Shown here: positions 1 to 11,038 of the stretch, in pieces
Layout: each line of letters opens with the position of its first letter
How positions within the stretch are numbered: the stretch's first letter is position 1
Assembly (NCBI GenBank): GCA_016946835.1
Contig: JACVTC010000197.1
Span: 1 to 64,000, forward strand
DNA length: 64,000 nt
From: Neocallimastix lanati (nom. inval.)
Taxonomy: Eukaryota > Neocallimastigomycota > Neocallimastigomycetes > Neocallimastigales > Neocallimastigaceae
Direction: 5' to 3'
Notes under the pieces: model-generated
What the model was told of the DNA's origin: nothing
The model's input: only the letters and a program-made list of their open reading frames with translations
Databases searched by the model: none
Position numbers and translations under genes: made by a program

Positions 1-560
1 ATCTTGAGAAACAGCGAAGGTATTGTTCGATGAAAGAATTGCATCGTTCAACTTGACCTACGGTTTCATGGTGGTCAGTAGTAGCTATTTTCGATTTAAT
101 ATTTAATAAGAATAGAAATTCTTGCCAAAGTTCACTCGTAAACTGTGAACCTCTATCCGTAATAATATCATAGGGTAGACCATGGAGCTTATAGATATAT
201 TGATAAAAGCTTTGGCTGTTTGTACGGAATTTGGAATATCTTTGAAGGGAATAAGGTGTATCATTTTTGAAAATCTATCAACTACAACCATAATCACCGC
301 ATTACCTTTGGATGGTGGAAGACCACATAAGAAATCAATTTCGATTGATTTCCAAGGTCTTTCTGGAACGTCAAGCGGTTGAAGTAACCCAAATTTCGGT
401 GCCTAGATTTTTTGTTTCTCATACATGTTTCACACGACTTTACAAAATTCTTAACATCATCTTCCATCTTGGGCCCAAAAGTTTCTTGAGATCAACTCCA
501 AAGTTCTTTTGACACCAAAATGACCCGCAGCAGGTTTCTCATGATAACGAGTTAAAATAT
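1..560 (-). pseudogene. Ty3/gypsy integrase fragment (element A), cut by window edge
   Basis: Read on the minus strand, several frames give integrase motifs. A CxxC stretch of the zinc-binding domain lies near 420-480, a first-Asp motif MVVVDRFSKM near 250-297, a second-Asp motif with DRGSQF near 150-180, and a Glu motif GQVERCN near 30-60. The three DDE-type residues are therefore readable, but the frame changes between them. It follows the RNaseH and linker part of the same element to the right. The left part of element A, including its 3' LTR, lies outside the window. Family assignment is firm; activity is very unlikely. Confidence 0.75.
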
Positions 561-1481
561 CTAACGAAGTTGATCTGGTATGTAAATAAGATTGTTGTAT
601 AATATTAAATCATTTTCTAATTTAAACTTATTCATTTTGCGAAATGGTTTATAAGGGAAACCTTGAGAGACATTATTTTCAGAAAAATATATACGAAGAT
701 CCTCAGCAACCTTATCATTCTTTAAGTTTATTTTAATATTATTGAGAAGATCGTTAGTTATACTAATTAAACATGGGATTTTACCAATATTCTTACTGTC
801 TAAGATAAACTCAGGTTTATCCTCTATATCTTCCTTTTGGTAGTCTGGTCTTCTGGATAACGAATCGGGTTTGCCATTCTTTTTACCTTGGCGATAGATA
901 AGTTTCAAAGTCGTATTCTTGGAAGAATAGATGCCAACGATGTTGACGTTGATTACCTATCTTCCCTCCAAGGGTATATAGAAGATTTCTATGGTCAGTA
1001 AAAACTTTAATCTTGAATTTAGCACCTAACAAAAGGTGACGCCATGATGAGAAAGCTTCTTTAATTGATAAAAGTTCCTTATCGGTAATCGAATAGTTTA
1101 TTTCGGCATTGTTAAGACTACGAGAAAAATAAGCAATAGGATGAAGCTTATTATCATTATCATACTGGGAAAGAACTGCTCCAATAGCAAAGTTACTAGC
1201 ATCGCACTCAACATAAAAGGTTTTGTTAAGTCAGGATGCATGAGGAGAGGGGAAGAAGTTAAACGTTTTTTGAGAATTGAGAAGGAGGTATCACAATCTT
1301 TAGACCAAACAAACTTCCTTCCTTTCTTGGTTAAAGCATGCAAAGGTTTAGCAATAGCAGCAAAATTCCTTACGAATCTTCTATAGTAATTGCAAAGACC
1401 AAGAAACCTTTGAACCTCTTTTACGTTTTTTGGAATGGGCCATTCTTTGATTGATTTGATCTTCTTTGGATCAGTGGACAC
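561..1481 (-). pseudogene. RNaseH and linker of element A (broken)
   Basis: The minus-strand frame at 1098-1481 starts with the RT thumb/RNaseH junction typical of Ty3/gypsy (PKNVKEVQRFLGLCNYYRRF), then runs out of frame inside RNaseH. The frame at 561-908 resumes at the RNaseH end with KPDSLSRRPDY, which carries the last catalytic Asp, and continues into the linker before integrase. At least one frameshift near 1200 separates the two. It lies directly downstream of the RT of the same element. Confidence 0.75.
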
Positions 1482-2752
1482 ACCAGAACCAGAAATGATA
1501 TGTCCGAGGAATTCGACTTCCTCTTTATCGAATTCACATTTCGAAAGTTTAGCATATAAATTATTGTCAATAAGCTTTTTGGAACCTCACGTACAGTTTG
1601 ATGATGATCATCTAATGAATTAGAATAAATTAGAATGTCATCTAGGTAGAGTATTACCGATTTCTCTAAGAATGGACGAAGGACAGAGTTAATAAAAGAT
1701 TGGAAGATTGCAGGTGCATTTTTAAGACCAAATGGCATTACTAAATATTCGTAATGTCCATACTTAGTACGGAAAGCTGTTTTATATTCATCGCCTTCCT
1801 TTATACGAATTAAATTATATGCGGAGCGCAAGTCCAATTTAGTAAAGTACTTGGCTCCTTTGACTCGTTCAATAATGTCGTTGATGAGCGGTAAAGGATA
1901 GGAATTTCTAATAGTAACCGCATTTAAACGTTTGTAGTCAACGCAGAGTCGGAGAGAACCATCACTCTTTTTTTGAAAGAGAACAGGATAGCCGGCTGGG
2001 GAGTGAGATTCTCTAATAAATCCTTTCTTTTCGTTTTCCTTTATGTAATCTTTTAAAACTTCTGATTCTTCCAATGTAAGCGGGTAGATTGGTCCATAAT
2101 GTAAAGTAGCACCTGGTTGAAGATTGATCTCACAGTCCGTTAAACGATGGGGAGGAAGCTTATCTGCTTCCTTTTTACTGAAGACTATTGCAAGGTCTTT
2201 ATACTGTTCAGGAATACGCTCAATATCAGGTTCTTCAGAATCCTCTGATACCTTATTTGAAAGAAAAGAATAGATTAAAAAGTTGTAATTATAGGGTAAT
2301 CCTTCATAAAAATTAATTGAATTCGCATTTTGTTTAAAATTCTTTATAATTCTTGATTTAAATTTTGAGATTTTAAAAGTAGAGTAAAGATAATGATTAT
2401 CATAACTAAAATGTATTTTATAGTTTTTCATAAATTGATTTCCAAGGAGTAAATCCACTGGAATATGTTTTGACACAAGGAATTTTTCTTTAAATTTGAT
2501 TAAATGAAACGTATTGTTAATTTTGATTTTTAGTTGAAAATTTAAAGACACAAATTCATTAATGGAATCTGTATCACCACTAATACCTTTTATATATATT
2601 TTATTATTAAGTTTTTGAGGTACAAGATTTAACCGAGAGATTAAATTGGTAGAAATAAAATTGCAGTAAGAACCACAATCTAACATTGATTTGGTTTGTA
2701 ATTTAATGTTTTTGTTCCTTTTGTTTATTGTTGGGATAAATGATTTAAACAA
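1421..2752 (-). pseudogene. Protease-reverse transcriptase of Ty3/gypsy element A
   Basis: This is a 443-codon minus-strand frame. Near residue 25 it has an aspartic-protease-like motif, MLDCGSYCNFIS, with DCG in place of the usual DS/TG. After a variable linker come the RT fingers (KKGFIRESHSPAGYPVLF), palm (LCVDYKRLNAVTIRNSYPLP, LDLRSAYNLIRI, VMPFGLKNAPAIFQ) and the catalytic YLDD box near residue 370. Past the YLDD the frame is lost (DDHHQTVREV onward), so thumb and RNaseH are in another frame. It is close in sequence to the RT of the element at 12.8-16.5 kb. The DCG protease and the frameshift suggest a dead copy. Confidence 0.85.
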
Positions 2753-2841
2753 AAAGAAAGAATTAGGAAGAGGAGGGTTTAAAGTTGGATAATTATATTG
2801 AATAGTTTTAATCGGAGAGGACTTCTTGGGAAGTCCATTAT

Positions 2842-4066
2842 CTAGTTTTTTGAGTTAATTTTTTGGACTTCGGTAACATAATTTTCTCGGTTGTTGTAAC
2901 TGGAATTAACCTTAGATTTATTATTATGGAAGTTATTATTTTTACTATGATTGTAATAATTGTTATTCTTCTTATTCTTGTTTTCACTATTGGGATAAGA
3001 ATGAGAGTTCTTTCTCTTATAATTTTTATTGCTGGTTAATTGATTTATCTTTAATTTAGTTTCTTGAGAAGATTCAAACAATATGCACTTTGTTGTAATT
3101 TCTTCTATTTTCTCTGGAAACTTCTCCATTTTATTAATTTCTTCTTTAAATTTTGGATGAAGACCATTATAGAAAAATAATACTAATGGTTCTTCAGGCC
3201 AACCAAGATCAGCTGTTAGTTTACGGAAAGAATCGATATAGTCCTTAATATTACCATGAGAATGTTTAAGATTTATTAAATTAATTTTCTTTAACTTTTT
3301 GCTGAAAACATCAGGAAAAGCTTCTTTTAATTCATTAAGAAGAGCCTCTAGGGAAGCAGGAGGACTACTGGAATATTTTGTTTGGTACCAACTTCTAGCA
3401 GCTTCTCTTAATCTTGATTGCACAAAGTTGATTTTCGAATCTTCAGGCCAAGACTTACATGGATAGGTTTTTAAATGTGTCCCCACACAGTTGACAGAAA
3501 AGTTCGGTTTCAGAAATATCACCTGAAAACAAACCTGGATCGGGAACTTGAGGAATATTAATAGGGTAAGCAGATTGCATGATAACATCATGATCATTGT
3601 CATATCTTGTAGTAGTTGAGATATTATCATCGAAAACAGAATGGAGGTTTACCGTAGGATTTCCAGATGTCAACGGTATCGACGAGGTAGCACCAGAAGA
3701 AGTATTTTCTACTTGAGTTTTATTACATAATTCATGCTTAAAATAGAGGGTAGCCTTCTTCAAAGATTCTAAAGAGGCCAATATTTCATTATTCATTTTA
3801 TCATAAGCTCCGAATTGTTTCATTACCTCTTGATGGTAATTTTGTAAGTCTTCTTTGGAAACGAAGTTTTCATTCACCCCAGAAACTATACTATTACAAG
3901 CTTGTGAGGTATCATTTCTTAACTGTTGAACACCTTCTGCTAAGGTGGTACAAGCTTGGGTGGCTTCGGATCGCAATTGTTGTACTGAGTCTTCTTTATT
4001 CATATCCATTTCTTCATCCGATCTAGCTGAATACATTCCCGAGCGTCTTAGGCCAATTTTATGCAT
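2842..4066 (-). pseudogene. gag of element A, frameshifted
   Basis: Two overlapping minus-strand frames (3455-4066 and 2842-3630) together make a gag. The N-terminal part starts MHKIGLRRSG and contains a duplicated segment of about 18 residues (VQQLRSEATQACTTLAEG followed by VQQLRNDTSQACNSIVSG), predicted helical or coiled-coil. The frame changes around 3480-3520. The second frame carries the retrotransposon capsid motif (REAARSWYQTKYSSSP, then DYIDSFRKLTADLGWPEEP) and ends in a Lys/Asn-rich basic tail with no CCHC zinc knuckle. It precedes the protease-RT frame by about 90 nt. Confidence 0.75.
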
Positions 4067-4114
4067 TCCAAGGAAGTTTCTAAAATAGCGGTAAGATTAT
4101 TGTTAAGTTGGTAC

Positions 4115-4155
4115 TTAGATTAAAGGGTAAACTTGGTTGGAAGCCTTTAATCTAA
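4115..4155 (-). promoter_or_regulatory. Leader hairpin just upstream of element A gag
   Basis: A perfect 12-bp inverted repeat (TTAGATTAAAGG at 4115-4126, CCTTTAATCTAA at 4144-4155) with a 17-nt loop lies about 50 nt upstream of the gag ATG on the minus strand. Its position matches the structured leaders seen in the other elements here. A role in packaging or translation is inference. Confidence 0.5.
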
Positions 4156-4809
4156 TAACCTTTTGATATTATTTTATTTTTTTAAATTGATTTATTCAAA
4201 TATAAAAATATTATTTTATTATTAAACTTTTAATTAACTATATTTTTATTTAATATGTTTTATTATAAGTTATCAGATTATTTGTAAATAATAATCTTAC
4301 AAAGATTTAAAAAAAGAATATTTTTTAGTTCTTTTATATTTTGAAAAACAATATAAAATATTTAATAATATATTTTTAATAAATACTAATTTAAAGATAA
4401 CAATATAAAATATAATTTTAATATATAAAAGTAATAGAATAATACATATATAATATAAGATAATAAAAATATATAAAATAATATAATTAATAAAAAACAA
4501 TTTTTTTAAATAATATTCAACTATATTAATTAATATAAAAAGGGATAATGTTAATTAATATGTAATACAATATTAATCAATTAATATATTAGGGGTTCAA
4601 TAATGTATAAAAGGGATAATATTAATTAATATGTAATACAATATTAATTTGGTTATGAACGGTACAAGGATTTAAGGAGTACAAATTATATTTATAATTA
4701 AATTGTTATTTTTGTAGTATTAAATATAAATTAATTTGTATCAAATCCTTGACATATAAAATAATAAATTCAATAATATAAGCAATATTAGATTGTTCCG
4801 TATCAACAG
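4156..4809. repeat. AT-rich spacer with a 40-bp direct duplication
   Basis: No coding signal is seen. A roughly 40-bp sequence beginning AAAAGGGATAAT occurs twice, at 4537-4577 and 4609-4648, with one mismatch and 72-bp spacing. The remainder is low-complexity A/T and may contain the degraded 5' LTR of element A, but no second LTR copy is in the window to define it. Confidence 0.5.
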
Positions 4810-5598
4810 TGGTATGGTTCATATAATTTTAGGAATATAATAATAATTAACACAAATAATAAAATTACAATAAAAAAAATAATTTGTTTTAAAAATCAAT
4901 ATTTATTTATTTAAATTTATAAAAGAAAAATAATAATATAATTATTTATTTAATAAAAAGAAAGTTATTGATTATATTTTATTTCACTAAAATTACATGT
5001 ATTTATATTTTTTTATCAAATTAAAATTTGTAAAGCCTAACTATTTTTTTAATAAACTAATTACTAATTATTTTTATAAATAAAACATTTAAATTGAAAT
5101 TGAATTATTATTTTAGTTAATAATATTATTGTTATAAATAGTAGTTATATATTATTGAATTATTAATTATTTAATAATAGTTTAATACTAATATATATAA
5201 AATAAAAATAAAGAGATTATACAGAATATTTTATTGTGGTTTAGTTAAATTTAGTAATTAAAAATAAATTTATATTGATAACGAAAATTTTAATAACTAA
5301 TTAAATAGATTTGATTATTTTCAATATAACATAATACAAAAGAAATATAATATTAATATATTAAGTGGGCAAGGACAATATTCTTGGCTAAAGATTTTTA
5401 ATACATTATAATGGAATCGGATCGATAATTCAAAAAGGAATTATAAGTTAATTAGTGATTTATTAACTTAAGATTTCTATTTAGTAATATTTGAAGAATA
5501 TTGGAAAGTTCCAATTATATAGAATAGAATAATCTATAAGGTTAGAATAATTTATATTATTCTAGCACAATTAGTATTATTTGTTCATTCTGTATTAA
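4810..5598 (-). repeat. Left (3') LTR of element B
   Basis: The 789-bp sequence starting TGGTATGGTTCATATAA is repeated at 11039-11826. The only internal difference I see is one A in a homopolymer near 4893. The element reads on the minus strand, so this is its 3' LTR. Just outside it, at 5599-5610, is the G-rich polypurine-like primer (on the minus strand GCGGGGGCATC). At the inner boundary the terminal bases differ slightly from the right copy, consistent with a 3-nt loss. Confidence 0.9.
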
Positions 5599-5620
5599 GA
5601 TGCCCCCGCTAAGACTCAAG

Positions 5621-6472
5621 CTAGGTAGAAGCTGAGTTAAACTTGACAATATTTTTCAAATGAACATTACGATTCATTTGTATATTAGTAGCAGGATCAG
5701 CTAAAGTGACTGTATTGAATTGTTTCTTTACCACTTTCATAGGTCCAACAAAGTAAGGTTCAAATTTAGTTCGATTAAAGTTTCTTACTAGTACTAAATC
5801 ACCTGGTTTTATTCTTTTAGCTTGATTCATACTGGTCTTTTCTTCTCTCCTAGTAGCCCAATACTTCGAAGCATTTTTGATATTAGATGCGGCCTCCATT
5901 ACCCATTGGTAGTGTGATACAAATTTTTCCAGTAGAATTTCGTCAGAAGACTTATTTATACCCTTAGTTGGTCTGGCAGCAATGTCAAAAGGTTGTTGGT
6001 CCTCCCTTCCATAAACTAATTCAAAACTTGAATGGTTGGTGATTGAGTTTTTAGTAGTTCTTAAAGCCCAAAGTGCAGATGGTAAAATTTCATCCCATTC
6101 TTTGTGTTGTTGTCCTAGTAATCGTAATAATTTTCCAATTTCTTTATTACGATTCTCAACTAAACCATTGCTTTCAGGATGATATGGAGTGATAAATTTA
6201 ACATATACATCATATAAATCAAGGAAGATTTTTGTCATATCTGATGTAAATTGTGTTCCATTATCAGTAGTGATAATTTGAGGTACACCGTGTCGAGCAA
6301 ATACATTAATTAAAAATTTTATCACATCCTGAGAAGTAACATTTTCAGTGGGCTCTGCCTCAACCCATTTAGTAAAATAATCAACCACAACGATTATATA
6401 TTGATTATTATTTCTGGTTTTACTTAGAGGTCCTATAATGTCCAATCCTAAGTGTGTAAATGGTCCTTCCAC
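5621..6472 (-). pseudogene. Integrase core and C-terminus of element B
   Basis: This 283-codon minus-strand frame begins at the integrase catalytic core: first Asp in HLGLDIIGPLSKT, second Asp in TTDNGTQFTSD, Glu in HPESNGLVENRN. It ends with a GPY/F-like module (DLVLVRNFNRTKFEPYFVGP). It lacks the HHCC domain, which is in other frames just upstream (6473-6600). It is closely similar to the intact integrase of element G at 43.46-44.5 kb, which identifies the breaks here as indels. It lies against the polypurine tract and 3' LTR. Confidence 0.85.
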
Positions 6473-6562
6473 TTCAGTTGGTTTATCTTCCGTTGGTTCA
6501 GGGTATGGTTGAGATTTATTTAATTGACATTTTTCACATTTACCTATAATCGCTTAATGTCA

Positions 6563-7690
6563 TTAACCATATTGTTCCAATAGTAGCTCTTTTTTCAAAC
6601 GTTGGTATGTCTTGTAATAGCCTTCGTGTCCTATACTGTGTGCTTGAAAAATTAATTGAAGTTTTTCTTTTGTATCTGTAACTAATTTTCTATAATTATT
6701 GCCATCAACAAAGTAGTCCACACCATCAATTGTCGTAAATTTTTCTTCAATAAATTCCTTAATGGTTCTTGAAAGCAGGTTTTCATCTTGTTCCTTGATA
6801 ATTTGTGTTGTTAAGACAACTTTTTCTTTTTCATTTTTCATTCTTGATAAAGCATCTGCGACAACATTATTCTTTCCAGTTTCATATCGTAAATCAATTC
6901 CTAACATACTGACAGTCAAACACCATCTAGTATGACGAGAATTTTGTGGTTCCTTACTTTTAAGTAATCCGATTAATGGTCTATGATCTGTATATACTAT
7001 AGTTTGCTTAGGATTTCCCATAATATAAGATTTTAATTTATTAATACAGTAAATTAGAGCAGCACCTTCTAGATCCGTAATTCCATAATTCTTTTCCGAT
7101 TTAGATAAACTTCTACTAATATAATGAACCGGATGCTCCTTTCCAGTTTCATCATCCTTTTGTAAAAGCACACCGCCTATTCCATCATAGGAAGCATCTG
7201 TTCTTATAATAAATTCTCTATCAAATCTAGGAAATCTTAATATTGGGGCATTGATTAATCTTTCCTTAAGAATTTTAAAACTTTCTTCTTGTTCCTTTTT
7301 CCATTCAAACTTAATACCTTTTCTTAATAGAGTGCAGAGAGGAGCAGTAACTTTTGCAAAGTCCTTAATAAAATTTCTATAATATCCAATGGCTCCTAAA
7401 AATGATCGAAGTTCATGAATGTTAGAGGGAGCCTTCCATTCTTTAATAGCTTCAACTTTGTTTTCCAATGGACTTAAACCTTCTGAGGATACTTTATGTC
7501 CCAGTACTTCTACTTCAGTTTGCATGAAAGAACACTTTTCGATATTGATTTTTAACTTATGTTCCTTGAATATTTCTAAGACTTGTTTAAGATGTTCTAG
7601 GTGTTCTTCTTCAGTTCTTGAGTAGATTAAAATATCATCGATAAAGTTATAGACACATTTTCCTATTAAGGGAAATAGTATACGGTTCAT
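6563..7690 (-). pseudogene. RT C-terminus, RNaseH and start of integrase, element B
   Basis: The 375-codon minus-strand frame starts at the RT active-site region; NFIDDILIYS contains the F-IDD box. It continues through thumb and RNaseH: IIRTDASYDGIGG, TDLEGAALIYC, VYTDHRPLIGL and NVVADALSRM supply Asp, Glu, Asp and Asp. It enters the integrase zinc domain (HSIGHEGYYKTYQRL) and then leaves frame near 6590, with a further break near 6545. The join to the upstream frame at about 7720 is a single extra A in an A-run, compared with element G. Confidence 0.85.
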
Positions 7691-9575
7691 TTCTCTTTGG
7701 AATGTAGCTGGAGCACCTGTTTAAACCGAAGGGCATTACCTTGAATTGGTAGTTTCCGAACTTAGTTGTAAAGGTAGTGATTTCAACACTATCATCATCC
7801 ATTAATATTTGATGATAACCGGAATAAAGATCTAATGTTGAGAAGATTTTTGCTCCATCTAAGCTATCAAAAATTTCCTCAATATTTGGTAAAGAATAAG
7901 AATCCTTCTTAGTTGCTTCATTTACTTTCCTATAGTCAATACACAGGCGCCATTTACCGTTCTTTTTAGGCACAAGTACTACTGGTGATGACCATTCTGA
8001 ACATGAAGGTTCAATTAATCGTTTATATATGAGTTTGGTTAATTCTTCTTTTAAGATATCTGTTTTTAATTTACTAAGTCGATAAAATTTTTGTTTAATA
8101 GGTTTAACTCCTTCCTTAAGAATAATTTTGTGTGGTGATAAATCTGAAGGTGTTAATTCTTCAGAAGAAGTTGCAATTATATCAATATATTCTTCAAGTA
8201 ATCTAGTAATAGCTTCTCTATAATTTGAATTAATTGTACTTTGAAAAACTGTGTCATATATATATTTTATGGGTGGTAATCCTTCAATCGTTTTCAATTG
8301 TTGCTTAGCTTCTTGGTGATTCAATGCTTTGATTACACATAATAATTTTTCTTCGTCATCATATTCATTATTAATAGGTGCAATTTCTTCAATTAAACCT
8401 TGATCATTAAATCGACAAAGACTATATCTAATTGGATGTATAAATAACTGGTTATCAATTTGAGTTTTGAGGTTGATTAATATATCATAGAATGGATCCT
8501 CCTTGTCTATAATTCTACACGTAACAAGTAGTTCTAGTTCATTAATTTTTACGGGAACTTTGATTAACACATCTTCTGAGTAATCATCATTCATCGTTGC
8601 TAAACGTATTCGTCCTGCACTAACTCCTATAGGTTCATACTGATAAGGTAATTTATCTAAAAATTGCTTTGTGATAATACTTAAGTTGCTACATGAATCT
8701 ATTAAAGCCTTACCACGAACTCCATCTACTATTACATCAACCATAGCAATATCATCTTCTTGTGGTTCATGATGTTTACTTTTATATGTATGATCTATAT
8801 TGTTCGTTATTATTGTAGTAGCACACATATTATCCACTGCACCTGAAATTTTAGTATTATTCTTTTCTAATTTAAGTCCTTGTGATACTTGAGACCGTAT
8901 CTTTGGAGCAACGTCCAATAATTGTCCAAATGTAATATTGCAATTACTGGAGTTTAAATCTTTGATCACGTCATAACTATCACAATCAGTTTGCATTTGT
9001 ATTCTTTTTGGAATTCTAGTTGGCATAATTTCAGTTGACTTTTCTGATGATTTTTCTTGAATTAATTTATTTAAAGTTTGTTTAGAATTATTTCCTTCCT
9101 GAGAAGTTTCTTCATTAATAATATTAACATTACTATTTTTATTATTTTCCACAGAAGTACTAGTACTAGCTCTTTCCTTATCTCTTAGCTCTTTCTCAAT
9201 CCTCTTTTCTTTCTCTATTCTGGGTTGAGCCATAATCGAAGGATGTAATTGAGTTGTTGGCTTTTTGACTGGTCGCGATGTTCCCCTTAATTGATTTTCT
9301 TTTTGTTTTCGTAAACCTGGAGTAACTATTGGCTTAGGATCATCTCTTAGACTACGGTGAACCCTCTTTCCTCTTTGGTCACTAGTCTCTTCATCTTTAG
9401 GATTTGCCTTTCTCTTTATAACGTTTACTAAGTAATCCAATTCTTTGGAACCATCCGACTCATCATCAAAATCTTCGTAATAATCCGTAGTAGTACCTTC
9501 TTGGAAATCAGCAATTTCTTCATAATCATCATCTTCTTTTAAGTCAACTGTTTTGGGACGATGGCAGACTGAAGC
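7647..9575 (-). pseudogene. Protease and RT N-terminus of element B pol
   Basis: The minus-strand frame is open from the -1 frameshift site at 9617-9623 down to 7647. A Lys/Glu-rich spacer is followed by the conserved motif FGQLLDVAPKIRSQV and a protease-like motif ALIDSCSNLSIITK, with DSC in place of DSG. RT then follows: KRLIEPSCSEWSSPVVLVPK, LCIDYRKVNEATKKDSYSLP, LYSGYHQILM, VMPFGL. It shifts out of frame right after VMPFGL near 7720. No methionine is needed because translation would come from gag by frameshifting. Confidence 0.85.
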
Positions 9576-9590
9576 AATTTTTTTGACGAT

Positions 9591-9623
9591 GGGAGTGCTT
9601 CTACTCCCTTTTAGTGGTTTAAA
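9591..9623 (-). promoter_or_regulatory. -1 ribosomal frameshift module, element B gag/pol
   Basis: On the minus strand the last gag codons contain the slippery heptamer U-UUA-AAC (plus-strand GTTTAAA at 9617-9623). It is followed by an 8-nt spacer that includes the gag UAA stop, then a hairpin GGGAGT-AGAAGC-ACTCCC (9591-9608) with a 6-bp stem. After a -1 slip the frame stays open into pol. UUUAAAC is a canonical -1 slippery sequence and 5-9 nt is the usual spacer. The same arrangement occurs in element G. Confidence 0.85.
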
Positions 9624-10528
9624 TAATTTTCATAAAACTTCTTGCGGTTATTTTCCAATATAGAATTTAATTTAGGACAGTTTCGTTTGGTATGTCCTTC
9701 ATTGCTACAAAACCAGCAAGTACTAATTTTCATTTCTTTCATCTTGTTAGTGATATTTTCTATAGATACATTTTTGTGGGTTTTTGGTTTGTTAAAATCA
9801 TTTGAAATGTTCTTATTAAAATTACTTTTAGAGTTAAGGAGATTGTAACGAGTCTTATCATAATATTCAGTACTATTTTTAATAGATAAACGATCAACTT
9901 TTTCAGCTATAGCGAACGCTTTGGTAATAGAAATATGGTCTTTAAGCATAACCTTTCTCCATGCGTCAGGATTATTGGTTAAGGAATCTGCATAATCTAA
10001 AACACTAATTTTTCTTCTTCTCTTTTTATCCAATTTATGGTACAAAGATCTATAACGGACATTAAAATCTTTAACTTTCTCGTTCTTCTTTATTTTCATG
10101 GAACGCAATTCTCGCAACAAGTTGGTTTGATCTTCTTTAAGTCCATAAAAAGTCTTCAGATGATTTATTATTTCATCAAGGCTTGGGTAGGTGTTAGTAG
10201 ATTCACTTTCTTCATCATCTTCTCCTTCACTATCGCTATCGAAATCAGAATCTTCATCTTCAGTAAGGTCATTTCCATCTTCTAGTTCTTGGATAATTTC
10301 TTTTGGTTCTCCAGAAGCCGTTAATATACAAGCAGTAAAAATAGTTTCAGGATCCTTGATATGTTGGTATTTTATCCATGCCTTTAACTCATTTGCCCAG
10401 GAGTTGATGTCAAGGTTTTGTTTAGTAAGCTTTTCAAAATCTTTTAATTCTTTCTTTAATTCTCTGAAGCTAAGCTTACTTTCTGGAGTACTCTCTGTTG
10501 GAGTACTGGAAGTACTGGATGTTCTCAT
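9611..10528 (-). CDS. Gag of element B
   Basis: The 305-codon ORF starts MRTSSTSSTPTEST. The N-terminal region resembles the gag of element G and fragment J (SFRELKKELKDFEKL, DINSWANELKAWIK). An acidic stretch follows (residues about 90-115, Glu/Asp/Ser runs). The capsid C-terminal part contains LLRELRSMKIKKNEKVKDFNVRYRSLYHKL. A single CCHC zinc knuckle, CWFCSNEGHTKRNC, lies near residue 270. It ends on UAA two codons after the slippery site. Role by family: capsid assembly and RNA packaging of the retrotransposon particle. The ORF is intact although pol is not. Confidence 0.9.
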   Translation of the reverse strand: MRTSSTSSTPTESTPESKLSFRELKKELKDFEKLTKQNLDINSWANELKAWIKYQHIKDPETIFTACILTASGEPKEIIQELEDGNDLTEDEDSDFDSDSEGEDDEESESTNTYPSLDEIINHLKTFYGLKEDQTNLLRELRSMKIKKNEKVKDFNVRYRSLYHKLDKKRRRKISVLDYADSLTNNPDAWRKVMLKDHISITKAFAIAEKVDRLSIKNSTEYYDKTRYNLLNSKSNFNKNISNDFNKPKTHKNVSIENITNKMKEMKISTCWFCSNEGHTKRNCPKLNSILENNRKKFYENYLNH

Positions 10529-10686
10529 AAAATAAAATTTATTGTATCTATAGAATGCTAAACCTCGTAATGTATAAATTGTTATAAAAAAGTAAAAATA
10601 AAAAAAAAATTAAAAAAAATAAATCTTTTAACTAATAAAATTATTAATTATTTATTATTATTAATCATTTATTAAATTATAATAAT

Positions 10687-10850
10687 CGTGCAATCTGATA
10701 GTACACACTGTCTGACGTGCAGCTTACCTCTTGAAAGGTGTCATGCCACGCGTGTGCCACGGTTACTATTTTCAATATAAAAAATAGCAGTCCAGAGCCT
10801 ACTAGCCCAATTACTATGTAGGATAAACTTAACCCGGAAATCTATGCACG
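10687..10850 (-). ncRNA. Conserved structured leader RNA, element B
   Basis: This is a GC-rich island of 164 nt between PBS and gag. It is bounded by the inverted repeat CGTGCA (10687-10692) / TGCACG (10845-10850) and contains CTATTTT (10766-10772) / AAAATAG (10781-10787). Element G carries the same island at 48904-49063. There the closing stem is CGTACA/TGTACG and the inner stem CTATATT/AATATAG, so both stems change in compensating pairs. Surrounding leader sequence is not conserved. A packaging or dimerisation signal is the likeliest role, by analogy with retroviral leaders. Confidence 0.75.
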
Positions 10851-11013
10851 AATATTAGTTTAATTTAATATTAATTAATATTTTTAACAATTAATAATAA
10901 TTAGTTAAAAATATAAAAATTGTTTTCTTTTTTAAAAAAATATTTGTTTTATTAGAAAAATTATTTATTAATATTATAATTTTATCCCCAATGTATTAAT
11001 TTATTATTATATT

Positions 11014-11030
11014 CCCCGATATCTCCACCA
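11014..11030 (-). other. tRNA primer binding site, element B
   Basis: The plus strand reads CCCCGATATCTCCACCA, which looks like a tRNA 3' end including CCA. The minus-strand transcript therefore carries the complement beginning TGG, 8 nt downstream of the 5' LTR. The identical 17-mer sits at the same place in element G. The tRNA cannot be named from this alone; its 5' acceptor strand should begin GGAGATA. Confidence 0.85.
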
Positions 11031-11038
11031 ATTTTTCA

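Noticed and set aside
1141-1386. Plus-strand ORF opposite element A RNaseH, and similar plus-strand ORFs opposite pol genes (7419-7625, 16258-16692, 38798-39220)
   Set aside because: Antisense shadows of minus-strand coding sequence.
4297-4500. 67-codon minus-strand ORF, hydrophobic
   Set aside because: Same reason: A/T-rich spacer translated as Ile/Leu/Tyr/Phe.
7647-7725. Programmed frameshift inside B pol after VMPFGL
   Set aside because: The shift lies inside the RT palm and element G reads through in one frame here, so it is an indel.
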